DNA from: G963674685 sp964591275 | GTDB lineage: Bacteria; Lernaellota; Lernaellaia; JACKCT01 | DNA: 21,447 nt | Direction of reading: 5' to 3' | Assembly: GCA_964591275.1 (NCBI GenBank) | Contig: CAZQAE010000080.1 | Location: 1 to 21,447 of the forward strand | Shown: piece after piece, positions 1-7,034 of the stretch | Layout: every line of letters starts with the position of its first letter | Position numbering within the stretch: position 1 is the stretch's first letter | The notes under the pieces: model-generated | What the model saw: only the letters and a program-made list of their open reading frames with translations | The model's database searches: none | What the model was told of the DNA's origin: nothing | Translations under genes and position numbers: made by a program

Positions 1-143
1 AGGTTAAAGTCCGAAACACCACCGTCCAGCGCAGCCTTTTTGATTTCTTCAACGGCAGTGTGAACCAAAAAGCCGGAAGAACCGATCACCAGGTAAACAG
101 GAGCGATTTTCCCCTTGAGGTTTTTTCGTAAATTTTCAATCAT
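1..143 (-). CDS. holA: DNA polymerase III delta subunit, N-terminus only (cut by window edge)
   Basis: The first 47 codons are visible, starting at an ATG (143-141) directly after the lptE stop codon, so the junction reads TAA-ATG. The peptide begins MIENLRKNLKGKIAPVYLVI and continues with a GSSGFL stretch and a helix ending in DFN. This fits the start of HolA, where PVYLxxG-x3-FL precedes the first helix of the clamp-loader fold. HolA is the subunit of the replication clamp loader that opens the beta clamp. The lptE-holA order is common in Gram-negative bacteria and supports the call. Translation is probably coupled to lptE, because no separate strong ribosome site is seen. The rest of the gene lies left of the window. 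The call rests on a short N-terminus plus context. Confidence 0.72.
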   Translation of the reverse strand, partial: MIENLRKNLKGKIAPVYLVIGSSGFLVHTAVEEIKKAALDGGVSDFN

Positions 144-662
144 TTAATGAAACCCGTCGAATATCCGGTCATGAATATCCCTGGCCATCTTTTCGGCAAT
201 GGCTTCAATCGCCTCTTTTTTGTTGATTTCACTTTGGAAGATATCGGGAGTTGCTCGATAATCCGAGATTTCGGAAATGCCGCTATCGTTCCAGAGCACC
301 TCGCCTTTGGGAGTCACGAGCTTGATACGGGCCTGAATGGAGGCGCGATACTCCGCAGCGTAATCCCCTCTCGAAAAACTGATCGGTTTATTGCTGAATT
401 TGCTGATTACGCCCACGACAATGACGCCGGCGTTTTCGGCGCTGACAAGCCTCGCGTTTTTGTGCAAGATGATTCGCTGGCGAAGCGCGTTCGTGACCGC
501 AGCTTCGATGCCTGCTTCGAATGTGTCATTTCGAAATGTGGGAACAGCAATCGTTTTTATCGAGGCGTCAAGGTTGACGCCTCTGCCTTCACGGTGATAT
601 CCGCAAGAGCAAAGCGCGATAACAAGGAGAATGATCAGCGTATGAATAAACGCCTTGTTCAT
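144..662 (-). CDS. lptE: LPS-assembly outer-membrane lipoprotein LptE
   Basis: LptE plugs the LptD barrel and helps insert lipopolysaccharide into the outer leaflet of the outer membrane. The protein has a short positive start, a hydrophobic stretch and a lipobox-like L-C-S-C followed by GYHREG. The lipidated Cys-Gly-Tyr just after the signal peptide is typical of LptE. The rest has the family's usual size (about 172 residues) and pattern, including an early IAVPTFRNDT strand, a VTNALRQRI helix and a late EAIAEKMARDIHDRI helix. Two ATGs are possible, at 668 and 662. I prefer 662 because GGA lies eight bases upstream of it but only two bases from the other. It sits 69 bp after a secreted-protein gene and abuts holA, so the three may be co-transcribed. 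Confidence 0.85.
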   Translation of the reverse strand: MNKAFIHTLIILLVIALCSCGYHREGRGVNLDASIKTIAVPTFRNDTFEAGIEAAVTNALRQRIILHKNARLVSAENAGVIVVGVISKFSNKPISFSRGDYAAEYRASIQARIKLVTPKGEVLWNDSGISEISDYRATPDIFQSEINKKEAIEAIAEKMARDIHDRIFDGFH

Positions 663-737
663 TGCCATGTTCCAACATTAAAACAGCGCATCCGATTAGG
701 GATACGCCGTTTGCTCGGACATAAAGTCTGATTGGTT

Positions 738-1220
738 TCAGCCGACAATTTCTTCTTTAGCGAAGGAATTCTCATTAAGATCCCACGTGACCACGTATTT
801 TTTATCGCCGGAGGTGAAGTACCACTTGATTTGTCCTGTATCGAAATCAAAGCCCTTTACGGCAGGATCGAGAAAAAGTCTTTCGCCATAAGCTTTTTTA
901 ACGGTTTCCAGTGTATGGAGCTCGATATCCATCTTTTGCCTATCCGACAATTTGTACAAGACTTTTCCGTTGCCGACAACGTGCATGTCGTTAAACACCG
1001 ACTTGCCGCGTAGAGGAGAAATTCTGTAGGACAGCAAGGTCAGGCCGCTATCGTCAAACTCGATTCTCATTTGTAGAAAGCGAACACCATGCTGAAAGTC
1101 CCAGTGCCCTCCGTCAAAGGTAATCCACTGGTCATCCAATTTCAGCATATGGGCATTGGCGACGCCTGCCATCAGCAGACATATTGAAAGAATCAGAGTT
1201 ATTGTCATTGTCTTTTTCAT
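738..1220 (-). CDS. Small Sec-secreted protein of unknown function
   Basis: This is a 160-residue protein with a clear Sec signal peptide: MKK start, a hydrophobic core at residues 5-20 and an Ala-Asn-Ala cleavage site ending at residue 23. The mature part of about 137 residues lacks cysteines and membrane segments. It has alternating strand-like stretches (WITFDGGHWDFQHGVRFLQM, IKWYFTSGDKKYVVTWDL), suggesting a small periplasmic beta-rich protein. I do not recognise the family. Start choice is firm: GGGAGG lies seven bases upstream of the ATG, and a strong promoter candidate sits at 1267-1296. It is followed by lptE after 69 bp without an obvious terminator, so an envelope-related role is possible but unproven. 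Confidence 0.75.
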   Translation of the reverse strand: MKKTMTITLILSICLLMAGVANAHMLKLDDQWITFDGGHWDFQHGVRFLQMRIEFDDSGLTLLSYRISPLRGKSVFNDMHVVGNGKVLYKLSDRQKMDIELHTLETVKKAYGERLFLDPAVKGFDFDTGQIKWYFTSGDKKYVVTWDLNENSFAKEEIVG

Positions 1221-1266
1221 GAATCATCCTCCCTCATTTGGGAATAAGAGCCTAAAACGCCTCAAA

Positions 1267-1296
1267 GTTATAGGTCGCAAACAACATTTTTGTCAA
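1267..1296 (-). promoter_or_regulatory. Sigma-70-type promoter for the secreted protein-lptE-holA genes
   Basis: Read on the minus strand, TTGACA (1296-1291) is followed by an 18-bp spacer and TATAAC (1272-1267). The -35 box is perfect and the -10 box has one mismatch. The predicted start of transcription is about 40 bp upstream of the ATG at 1220. Just upstream lies a 10-bp perfect palindrome, ATCACGTGAT (1303-1312), which could be an operator. Confidence 0.6.
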
Positions 1297-1367
1297 CAGA
1301 AGATCACGTGATTGGATGGAGTGAAACCAAAATATTTCTATCGTAAACGTGTGCAATCGCGGATTTA

Positions 1368-2393
1368 TCAATCCTTATCGATAAGTGGAGTGAAATTGGT
1401 TTTGTCTCTTGCGAGCATCTTGAGAAATTTGTCTGCCAGTTTTTTACGTTGAATTTGAAAATCCGGTTCGCTAACTCCTTCCAGCAAAACAAAACCACCC
1501 GCGGAGCAATCATGTCCCCCGGCGGACCCCTTTTTGCCGGCCATGCGAACAGCCAGTTTACCCGCAAACGCACTTTTTCGCCTGGTTCTGATGGAAAAAT
1601 ATATACGCATATCAATACGACCAAAACACAGCGACCATTTCATCCCTTCAATTTTCAACAAAAAATCAGCCAGCTCCGCCGCCGCTTCCGGCGCAGTGAG
1701 CGAACCCAGATCCGATACAACAACGTCGCGATAAATCACAGCGTTTGAAACACCTTCCGAATAGTGGCGCACGTAGTCCCTGGGTATCGAAGCATTCTCA
1801 ATTCGCTGAAGCAATTTCAGACTGACGTTCGGAAAAAGAAATTGAATCATTTTGAAGTCGTAATCCGTGCTCCCGCGTCCGAGATCGTCAGTATCCGTCT
1901 TGATGCCGTAATACAAGGCGGTGGCTACGCGGGCGCTAAGCGGTATCTCGTTTTCCTTGATGTATTCGCTGATTATTGTACTCGTCGAACCAAAATGCTC
2001 GCGCAAATCCGTGAATTTGCTTTTCATGCCTTTAAGCGGCATGTGGTGATCGATGACAATATCGCAGTCAACTGCCTGAGTCAGCGATACATTTTTCGCG
2101 CCCGGCTGCGCGTCAACGACGGCGATGTGTTTGAAGCGGGAAGCCATACCCCCTGTCATGGGATGCAGGGGTATCCTGAGAAGTTTGACCATAGCCCGGT
2201 TTTCCGCCCTGCCTATGGTTCCGCCATAGCCCAGTTTTACCCCAATCTTTGTCACGTACGAAAGGATATGGCGCAAGCCGAAAGCTGCGGCAATGGAATC
2301 GGGGTCGGGATTGTTGTGCGTGAGGATCAGCAGTCTTCCGCCGCCGCCTAGCAATCCAACAATCTCCGCGACCTTTCCAACGGGTTCAATCAT
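1368..2393 (-). CDS. DHH/DHHA1 family phosphoesterase (NrnA-like)
   Basis: This is a 341-residue two-domain phosphoesterase. The N-terminal DHH domain has the metal-binding THNNPDPDS (residues 25-33), VDAQPG (93-98) and the signature DHH (115-117). The C-terminal DHHA1 domain carries the substrate-binding GGHDCSAGG loop (292-300). The size and order match bifunctional oligoribonuclease/pAp phosphatases, which clear 2-5-mer RNAs or 3',5'-phosphoadenosine. Some relatives hydrolyse cyclic dinucleotides, so the exact substrate is not fixed. No CBS or PAS/GGDEF modules are present, so it is not a GdpP-type enzyme. The gene appears monocistronic, with its own promoter at 2441-2468. The ATG has only a weak AGAAAG upstream. 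Confidence 0.85.
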   Translation of the reverse strand: MIEPVGKVAEIVGLLGGGGRLLILTHNNPDPDSIAAAFGLRHILSYVTKIGVKLGYGGTIGRAENRAMVKLLRIPLHPMTGGMASRFKHIAVVDAQPGAKNVSLTQAVDCDIVIDHHMPLKGMKSKFTDLREHFGSTSTIISEYIKENEIPLSARVATALYYGIKTDTDDLGRGSTDYDFKMIQFLFPNVSLKLLQRIENASIPRDYVRHYSEGVSNAVIYRDVVVSDLGSLTAPEAAAELADFLLKIEGMKWSLCFGRIDMRIYFSIRTRRKSAFAGKLAVRMAGKKGSAGGHDCSAGGFVLLEGVSEPDFQIQRKKLADKFLKMLARDKTNFTPLIDKD

Positions 2394-2440
2394 TTTCTTT
2401 TTCTTTCTGGCAGCATGTGTGTCGCGAAATCATTATACGA

Positions 2441-2468
2441 ATTATAGTCAAGGTCGAAAAATATTCAA
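2441..2468 (-). promoter_or_regulatory. Promoter for the DHH phosphoesterase gene
   Basis: On the minus strand, TTGAAT (2468-2463) is separated by 16 bp from a perfect TATAAT (2446-2441). A second TATAAT occurs nine bases further downstream (2437-2432). The region is AT-rich and lies between divergent genes. Transcription would begin about 45 bp before the ATG at 2393. Confidence 0.5.
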
Positions 2469-2486
2469 ACTCCTATGGCCGCTCGT

Positions 2487-2515
2487 TTGATTTCCTGAAG
2501 GATCGCGGATATTTT
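2487..2515 (+). promoter_or_regulatory. Promoter for the flavodoxin-like gene
   Basis: TTGATT (2487-2492) is followed by a 17-bp spacer and TATTTT (2510-2515), in the divergent intergenic region and facing the gene at 2584. Each box has two mismatches to consensus. The spacing is optimal. Confidence 0.4.
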
Positions 2516-2583
2516 AATAACCGAATAATCTCGGCAGGTCGCTGTCGATCAACGGAATTGATAATCGTGGAGATTGATAAATT

Positions 2584-3174
2584 ATGGCCAAAGTTATCGC
2601 GCTGGCCGGAAGCCCGCGAAAGGGAGGCAACACCGACACATTGTTGGATGCATTTATCGCCGGAGCAAAGCAAGCCGGAGCGCAAGTCGAGTTATTCCAA
2701 GTGCGAGAGTTGAATATATCTCCCTGCATTCACTGTGGATCCTGCGATAAAGCGGGGATATGCATTTTTAAGGACGACCATCCGCAATTGGCGAAAATAA
2801 TCCAAAGCTCCGACATTTTTGTTTTCTCGTCTCCAGTATTTTTTTGCGGATACCCTGCAATATCCAAGGCATTCATTGACAGATTCCAGGCTTATTGGGT
2901 TCGCCGATACGAATTGGGCACCCTGACCCAGCCTGGTCCCAAGGGATTTCTCCTGTCAGTCGGCGGCTCCCGGGGCCTGAAAATTTTCGATGGCCTCACC
3001 ATGACTTTCAAGTATTTGATGCACTCCCTCAACGGCAAAGTGGACCAGCGCCTTGTGTACCCGGAAGTCGATGCCCTGGGAGAAATTGAAAAACACCCGA
3101 CAGCATTGGAAGAAGCGCAAAAGGCCGGATACAGCAAAATTGCCACGCTGGTGGCTGCGGAAAGAAAAGAATGA
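2584..3174 (+). CDS. Flavodoxin-like FMN protein with a four-cysteine motif (NADPH-dependent FMN reductase / iron-sulfur flavoprotein type)
   Basis: The 196-residue protein has the flavodoxin-like fold of the FMN_red family. GSPRKGGNT (residues 9-17) is the FMN-phosphate loop, and SSPVFFCGYP followed by KAFIDR is the second flavin-binding segment. Between them lie cysteines 48, 51, 54 and 60 (C-x2-C-x2-C-x5-C), matching the compact cluster motif of iron-sulfur flavoproteins (Isf). Similar cysteine patterns also occur in relatives with no demonstrated cluster, so Fe-S binding is inference. The family reduces quinones, O2/H2O2 or other small acceptors using NAD(P)H or ferredoxin; the substrate here is unknown. 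A GGAG lies 11 bases before the ATG. No partner gene is adjacent, and 171 bp separates it from the next gene. Confidence 0.8.
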   Translation: MAKVIALAGSPRKGGNTDTLLDAFIAGAKQAGAQVELFQVRELNISPCIHCGSCDKAGICIFKDDHPQLAKIIQSSDIFVFSSPVFFCGYPAISKAFIDRFQAYWVRRYELGTLTQPGPKGFLLSVGGSRGLKIFDGLTMTFKYLMHSLNGKVDQRLVYPEVDALGEIEKHPTALEEAQKAGYSKIATLVAAERKE

Positions 3175-3292
3175 CTTGAAATCGAGTTTGTGCAAGGTCG
3201 CAAATCCTGAAACCTAAAGGAGACGCCCATCATCAAACTCGCGATTGGCAGTTTCTCTTTTTTCAAAACGGCTTGAATTTGGAAATATTTCT

Positions 3293-3306
3293 GCTAACCT
3301 GTTAGC
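3293..3306. repeat. Perfect inverted repeat upstream of the 436-aa gene
   Basis: GCTAAC-CT-GTTAGC forms a perfect six-base-pair dyad in the 171-bp gap between the flavodoxin-like gene and the next gene, 40 bp before the ATG at 3346. There is no T-run after it, so it is not a standard intrinsic terminator. An operator is possible. Confidence 0.35.
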
Positions 3307-3345
3307 TGGTAATTAATACCGACAATAGATGCGTTTGAGGTTGAC

Positions 3346-4656
3346 ATGAAACCATTTGAACCATTGAAATACGAGGAACTATCAGAGCACCTGAAAGCGG
3401 CCCTGCCCGCCGAGGCATCGCTGGGTTTGAAAATGGCGGCGGCCAATGGGAACCTGCCGCTCATCACGCTGGACTTGGTGGCGTGTCTTTACTATCTCGC
3501 CAATGATCCCGATGCCTCCATCCGACGCACTGCGAGGAAAAGCCTCAGGCAACTGCCGCCGACGATCATACATACAGCTCTGGCAGGACGCCTTTCACCC
3601 AAAATCCTCAATTGGTTCGCACACATCAAACTGGATGAACCGAAACTCTATGAACTCATCGCCCTGAATAGAAACACCCACGATGAGACCTTTATTTATC
3701 TTGCGAGAACAAGCGAACACCAGCCCCTCATCGAAATCATCGCCAAAAACGAGTTTCGCTTGCTTAACTCGCCGGAAATCATTGAAGCCCTGGAAAGCAA
3801 TGAGGTCGCTCTGATTTCCACCGTGCAAAGAGCCGTTGAGTTCTATCGGCTTCAAAGGGGTCGTTCCTACGCAGAGTTTCTGGCGGAAAAGAGAGCCAGG
3901 GAAGATACGCCCGAAGAAAGCGCGGCTCCAGAGGAAGAAGCGGACGAGGATATTGGCGAAGAAGATGAAGCCGAGCTCAACATCTCATCAGAGCCCGAGA
4001 TCGAAAACGTCGCGGATGAAGTTCCGGAAGACCTCACTATCGAGGATTTATCAGCGGAAGAGAATATCGCGATAGCTCCTGATGGCAAAGTCATTTCCAC
4101 CGAGGAAGAATCCCTACTTGATCAAGGAATCCTGGAAAAGTTTTCCATTGCGGAACTGATGACGGAGGATTTCGACAAGGACCGATTTTTCGCCGAAGAA
4201 TTTCTGGTCGACGCCGAAGCCGAACTGGAGGCCGATACAAGAGAATCACTGGCGAATCGCATTCGAAAAATGAAAATAGTCAACCAGATGCGCCTCGGCT
4301 TGAAGGGCAATCTCGAAGCCCGCAATATTCTTATCAAATCCGGCAATAGGCTTATTCAGGATTGCGTTTTGCGCAATCCCCGAATTACTATTGATGAAGT
4401 TCTTAAGCTTTCGAAGGATAAATCGGCTCGTGAAGAACTCATTCGAACAATAGCCGACCACAGGGAGTGGACGAAAAGCTACACCGTAGTTCACACCTTG
4501 TGCTGGAATCCAAAAACGCCCACGCAGCGAGCTTCGAGATTCTTGAATCGTCTGAATGTGAAAGACCTCCTGAGCATTTCACGCTCAAAGCAGGTTCCGG
4601 GCTTGCTGGCGGTCCAGGCGAGAAAACTGGTCTCACAAAAGGAGCGGTACCGTTGA
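3346..4656 (+). CDS. Unknown helical protein with a long acidic middle region
   Basis: 436 residues in three parts. Residues 1-180 are helical and HEAT-like, with repeated leucine-rich helix pairs such as TLDLVACLYYLANDPDASIR and a later NEFRLLNSPEIIEALE. Residues 185-300 are strongly acidic (runs such as EEEADEDIGEEDEAE) and probably disordered. Residues 300-436 form a second basic-helical domain, with RLGLKGNLEARNILI, NPRITIDEVLKL and ADHREWTKSYTVVHTL. This N- and C-terminal pattern resembles uncharacterised helical proteins I recall from deltaproteobacteria, but I know no function. There is no signal peptide or membrane segment, so it is probably cytoplasmic. GAGG lies six bases upstream of the ATG. 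Its stop overlaps the start of the next gene, so the two products are likely to work together. Confidence 0.75.
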   Translation: MKPFEPLKYEELSEHLKAALPAEASLGLKMAAANGNLPLITLDLVACLYYLANDPDASIRRTARKSLRQLPPTIIHTALAGRLSPKILNWFAHIKLDEPKLYELIALNRNTHDETFIYLARTSEHQPLIEIIAKNEFRLLNSPEIIEALESNEVALISTVQRAVEFYRLQRGRSYAEFLAEKRAREDTPEESAAPEEEADEDIGEEDEAELNISSEPEIENVADEVPEDLTIEDLSAEENIAIAPDGKVISTEEESLLDQGILEKFSIAELMTEDFDKDRFFAEEFLVDAEAELEADTRESLANRIRKMKIVNQMRLGLKGNLEARNILIKSGNRLIQDCVLRNPRITIDEVLKLSKDKSAREELIRTIADHREWTKSYTVVHTLCWNPKTPTQRASRFLNRLNVKDLLSISRSKQVPGLLAVQARKLVSQKERYR

Positions 4657-5174
4657 GCGATGGCCAAAATTCATTTTTTTCGGATGAACTTTTCGAGCAA
4701 AACAACACGCCCGCTGATCGTTTGTCGATACTGGTGATCGAAGAGGACCTCTGGAATACTATGTTGGAAAATCCGGAGGAGCCCAAAGGGCACAACGCAT
4801 ACTTTTCCTTTATCACGCGAAACAATCTGCTCAAAGAAGCGTCCAGACGATACGGCGCCATTGTTTCAGCAAAGGACGATTACTCCATAGACGCCAGAAG
4901 GCAATTCCGTGAGTATCAAAAGAATATTATCAACCTGATGTTTATGACCGACTCTCGCGATACTACGCCGCAAAAACGCTCTGGTCTCAATTTATTTGCC
5001 TTTTTGGCCATACCGGTCATGACGGTATTCGGTTTTGTGATGATCTTTTATGAATCAACACGGCCCTTTGGAGTGGGTATGTTCTTGGTGGGCCTTGGGG
5101 CGCTTACCTATTTGATCTTCGTGAAAATCAAAAAAGTCAGCGAAAAAATTGAAAAGGGGAATCCGGTATTTTGA
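4653..5174 (+). CDS. Unknown protein with two C-terminal membrane segments, coupled to the 436-aa gene
   Basis: The open frame runs back to an ATG at 4467, but I place the start at TTG 4653. This codon overlaps the upstream TGA stop (TTGA), and a good AGGAG (4640-4644) lies eight bases before it. An earlier start would give an unusual 190-bp overlap. The product is 173 residues: a soluble N-terminal part of about 110 residues, then hydrophobic segments at about 112-133 and 138-158 and a short basic tail. A hairpin membrane anchor with both ends in the cytoplasm is likely. I do not recognise the family. The overlap with the acidic helical gene suggests matched synthesis and possibly recruitment of that protein to the membrane. 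Confidence 0.7.
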   Translation: MSDGQNSFFSDELFEQNNTPADRLSILVIEEDLWNTMLENPEEPKGHNAYFSFITRNNLLKEASRRYGAIVSAKDDYSIDARRQFREYQKNIINLMFMTDSRDTTPQKRSGLNLFAFLAIPVMTVFGFVMIFYESTRPFGVGMFLVGLGALTYLIFVKIKKVSEKIEKGNPVF

Positions 5175-5207
5175 TTTTTCAACTGCAATCCTTTTTTGCC
5201 GCTATTT

Positions 5208-6101
5208 ATGAACCAACATTCAAATAACCGGCGAGCGTCGGGTGAAAAATCCGATATCGGCAGCGGCCTTCTCATTCTCGTCGCAACACCCATAGGCAAT
5301 ATGGAGGATATTACAACGCGCGCCGTACGCACGCTGCGTGAATGTGATCTCATCGCGGCCGAGGATACACGCGTGGCGAAAAGATTGTTGGGTTTCCACG
5401 GCCTGAAAAACCGGATTTTCTCCTGCTATGACGCCAACGAAGAGTTCCGGGCAAATGAGATCGTCAAACACTGTGAAAGCGGTAAAACCGTTGCTCTTAT
5501 AACAAGCCGAGGACATCCCTGCATATCCGACCCGGGATACCGCGTGGTATGCGCCGTACTGAAAGCCGGAATCAACGTGAGCGTGGCGCCGGGACCCAGC
5601 GCGGCGATTTCGGCTCTGGCCCTGTCCGGCTTGCCGACAGATGAGTTTCATTTTTCCGGATTTTTGCCGCGAAAAGGAATGAAGCGGCAAAAGCGTATTC
5701 AAACCATGCTGCAAGGTGGTACATTTGTCATCTATGAATCGCCGGAACGCATTGTGGCGACCCTAAAAGAAATCGCGGAAATTTGCGGCAATCCTCAGGC
5801 GGCTTTGTCTCGAGAGCTAACTAAACTCCATGAAGAAACCATTCGGGGCAGTTGCGTTGAAATTATCGATATCGTCTCGAAGCGCGAGGTGCTCGGCGAG
5901 TTGACTTTGATGGTGCGTATCGACGCTGAAACTGACAGCGAAATTAGTCCCGACATTGCGCTGCGGGGATGGAATCTGAAAATGAAACTCGGTCTGTCCA
6001 CGAAGGACGCCGCTTTGGCCATGTCCATCGCATTCGACGTCCCCAAATCGAAGGCCTATGAAATTTTGCTCAAAATGGATAACCACAACTCGTCAGGATA
6101 A
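5208..6101 (+). CDS. rsmI: 16S rRNA (cytidine-1402-2'-O)-methyltransferase RsmI, with a divergent SDAGTP motif
   Basis: RsmI 2'-O-methylates C1402 in the ribosomal P site using SAM. The protein shows the order expected of the tetrapyrrole-methylase fold: LLILVATPIGNMEDIT (residues 21-36), AAEDTRVAKRLL, VAPGPSAAISALALSGLPTD (127-144), FxGFLPRK and YESPERI, then SRELTKLHEE and a small helical C-terminal domain. The usual SDAGTPxISDPG is here TSRGHPCISDPG (99-110), so three of the six residues in the first half differ while the second half is intact. The ATG at 5208 gives 297 residues, about the family length; a TTG at 5196 is an alternative, and neither has a strong ribosome site. It lies 33 bp after the two-membrane-segment gene. 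Confidence 0.88.
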   Translation: MNQHSNNRRASGEKSDIGSGLLILVATPIGNMEDITTRAVRTLRECDLIAAEDTRVAKRLLGFHGLKNRIFSCYDANEEFRANEIVKHCESGKTVALITSRGHPCISDPGYRVVCAVLKAGINVSVAPGPSAAISALALSGLPTDEFHFSGFLPRKGMKRQKRIQTMLQGGTFVIYESPERIVATLKEIAEICGNPQAALSRELTKLHEETIRGSCVEIIDIVSKREVLGELTLMVRIDAETDSEISPDIALRGWNLKMKLGLSTKDAALAMSIAFDVPKSKAYEILLKMDNHNSSG

Positions 6102-6152
6102 TGATTTTGACATTATCAATTGCCCTTGAATCCATGATCGAGGACTCCTGCG

Positions 6153-6830
6153 GTGAGTGAATGCGTTGCGCTGACTTTTAAAATGATGTGCGAGCGTGAG
6201 GGTTTGTGTTTTCAACGCGGAATGTATTTTCGTCACAAACCCGATCATTCGGTGATTCTATCCTCGAACGCCCTGGATTCAGATTACGATGATCTCATCG
6301 ATCCCAAAAGTGAGATCCTCATTTACCAGGGGCATAACGCGCACCGTTCAAAGAACGCGCCTTTCCCTCAACTGGTCGATCAACCGGAATTCAATCGTAA
6401 CGGAACGCTTTCCATGAACGGTCGTTTTTACAAGGCGGCTTTAGACTATGCCAAGAGCCTGGCGCCTCCCGAAGCCGTGCGCGTCTATCGCAAGCTTGGT
6501 CGCGGCATGTGGCTTGACCTGAAAGTATTTCACCTTGTTGATGCCTGGAAAGAATCCGACGGACGCAGACTTGTGTTCAAATTGAAACTTCGTCTATTTT
6601 CAAAGGCTGGTTGCAAAGAAGACGCCTCATCGAATCCAAGAACCATTTCCCCAAAAACCAGAGTCGCCGTCTGGAATCGGGATGGAGGAAAATGCGTCAT
6701 TTGCGGTTCGACTGAATTTCTCCATTTTGATCACATTATCCCCGTCTCAAAAGGTGGAGGAAACAATCCAAAAAACATCCGAATTTTGTGCGCCAAGCAT
6801 AATCTAGCCAAGTCGGATAAGCATCGCTAA
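6153..6830 (+). CDS. HNH endonuclease with an N-terminal SRA-like domain (candidate modification-dependent restriction enzyme)
   Basis: 225 residues in two domains. Residues 35-150 look like the SRA/YDG-like domain found in ScoMcrA-type HNH nucleases: IYQGHNAHR, VDQPEF, a MNGRFYKAALDY segment, then AVRVYRKL, VFHLVDAW and RLVFKLKLRL. Residues 165-225 form an HNH nuclease: C181-x2-C184, DHIIPVSKGG with D193-H194, N208 and C213-x2-H216. Such fusions are known or predicted to cut DNA carrying modified cytosine (type IV restriction). The start is GTG 6153, with GAGGA eight bases upstream. It follows rsmI by 51 bp on the same strand, with no methyltransferase or other restriction subunit nearby. 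The HNH call is firm; the modified-base specificity is inference. Confidence 0.82.
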   Translation: MSECVALTFKMMCEREGLCFQRGMYFRHKPDHSVILSSNALDSDYDDLIDPKSEILIYQGHNAHRSKNAPFPQLVDQPEFNRNGTLSMNGRFYKAALDYAKSLAPPEAVRVYRKLGRGMWLDLKVFHLVDAWKESDGRRLVFKLKLRLFSKAGCKEDASSNPRTISPKTRVAVWNRDGGKCVICGSTEFLHFDHIIPVSKGGGNNPKNIRILCAKHNLAKSDKHR

Positions 6831-6991
6831 CAATCTGTTGATCCATTCCGTCAAGACGATTTTTCTCATTTTACTCCCTGCCGCTACCTTATTTCCAAAA
6901 TTTTCCCCTGCAAATTTGTTACTTAATGAACATGAAATTTTGCCATTATTACAATTATTTTCTTCATCCTCTGTATTTTTATGGCGTTATT

Positions 6992-7017
6992 TGAATTTTT
7001 GCAAATGAATTTTTGCA
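6992..7017 (+). repeat. Direct repeat upstream of the nitrogen-operon promoter
   Basis: TGAATTTTTGCA occurs twice, at 6992-7003 and 7006-7017, with 14-bp periodicity. A related ATATTTGCA follows at 7026-7034, next to the -35 box. The copies lie about 20-45 bp upstream of the -35 element in AT-rich DNA, a usual place for activator sites or an UP-like element. Confidence 0.45.
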
Positions 7018-7034
7018 TATTTTCCATATTTGCA

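Noticed and set aside
147..731. 194-codon plus-strand open frame opposite lptE
   Set aside because: It lies entirely antisense to lptE and its upstream gap, has no ribosome site and has no recognisable protein features.
1764..2351. 195-codon plus-strand open frame
   Set aside because: It is antisense to the DHH phosphoesterase, whose motifs are complete on the other strand.
4467..4652. N-terminal extension of the two-membrane-segment protein to ATG 4467
   Set aside because: It would overlap the upstream gene by about 190 bp and has low-complexity sequence. The TTG at 4653 has a proper AGGAG and overlaps the stop.
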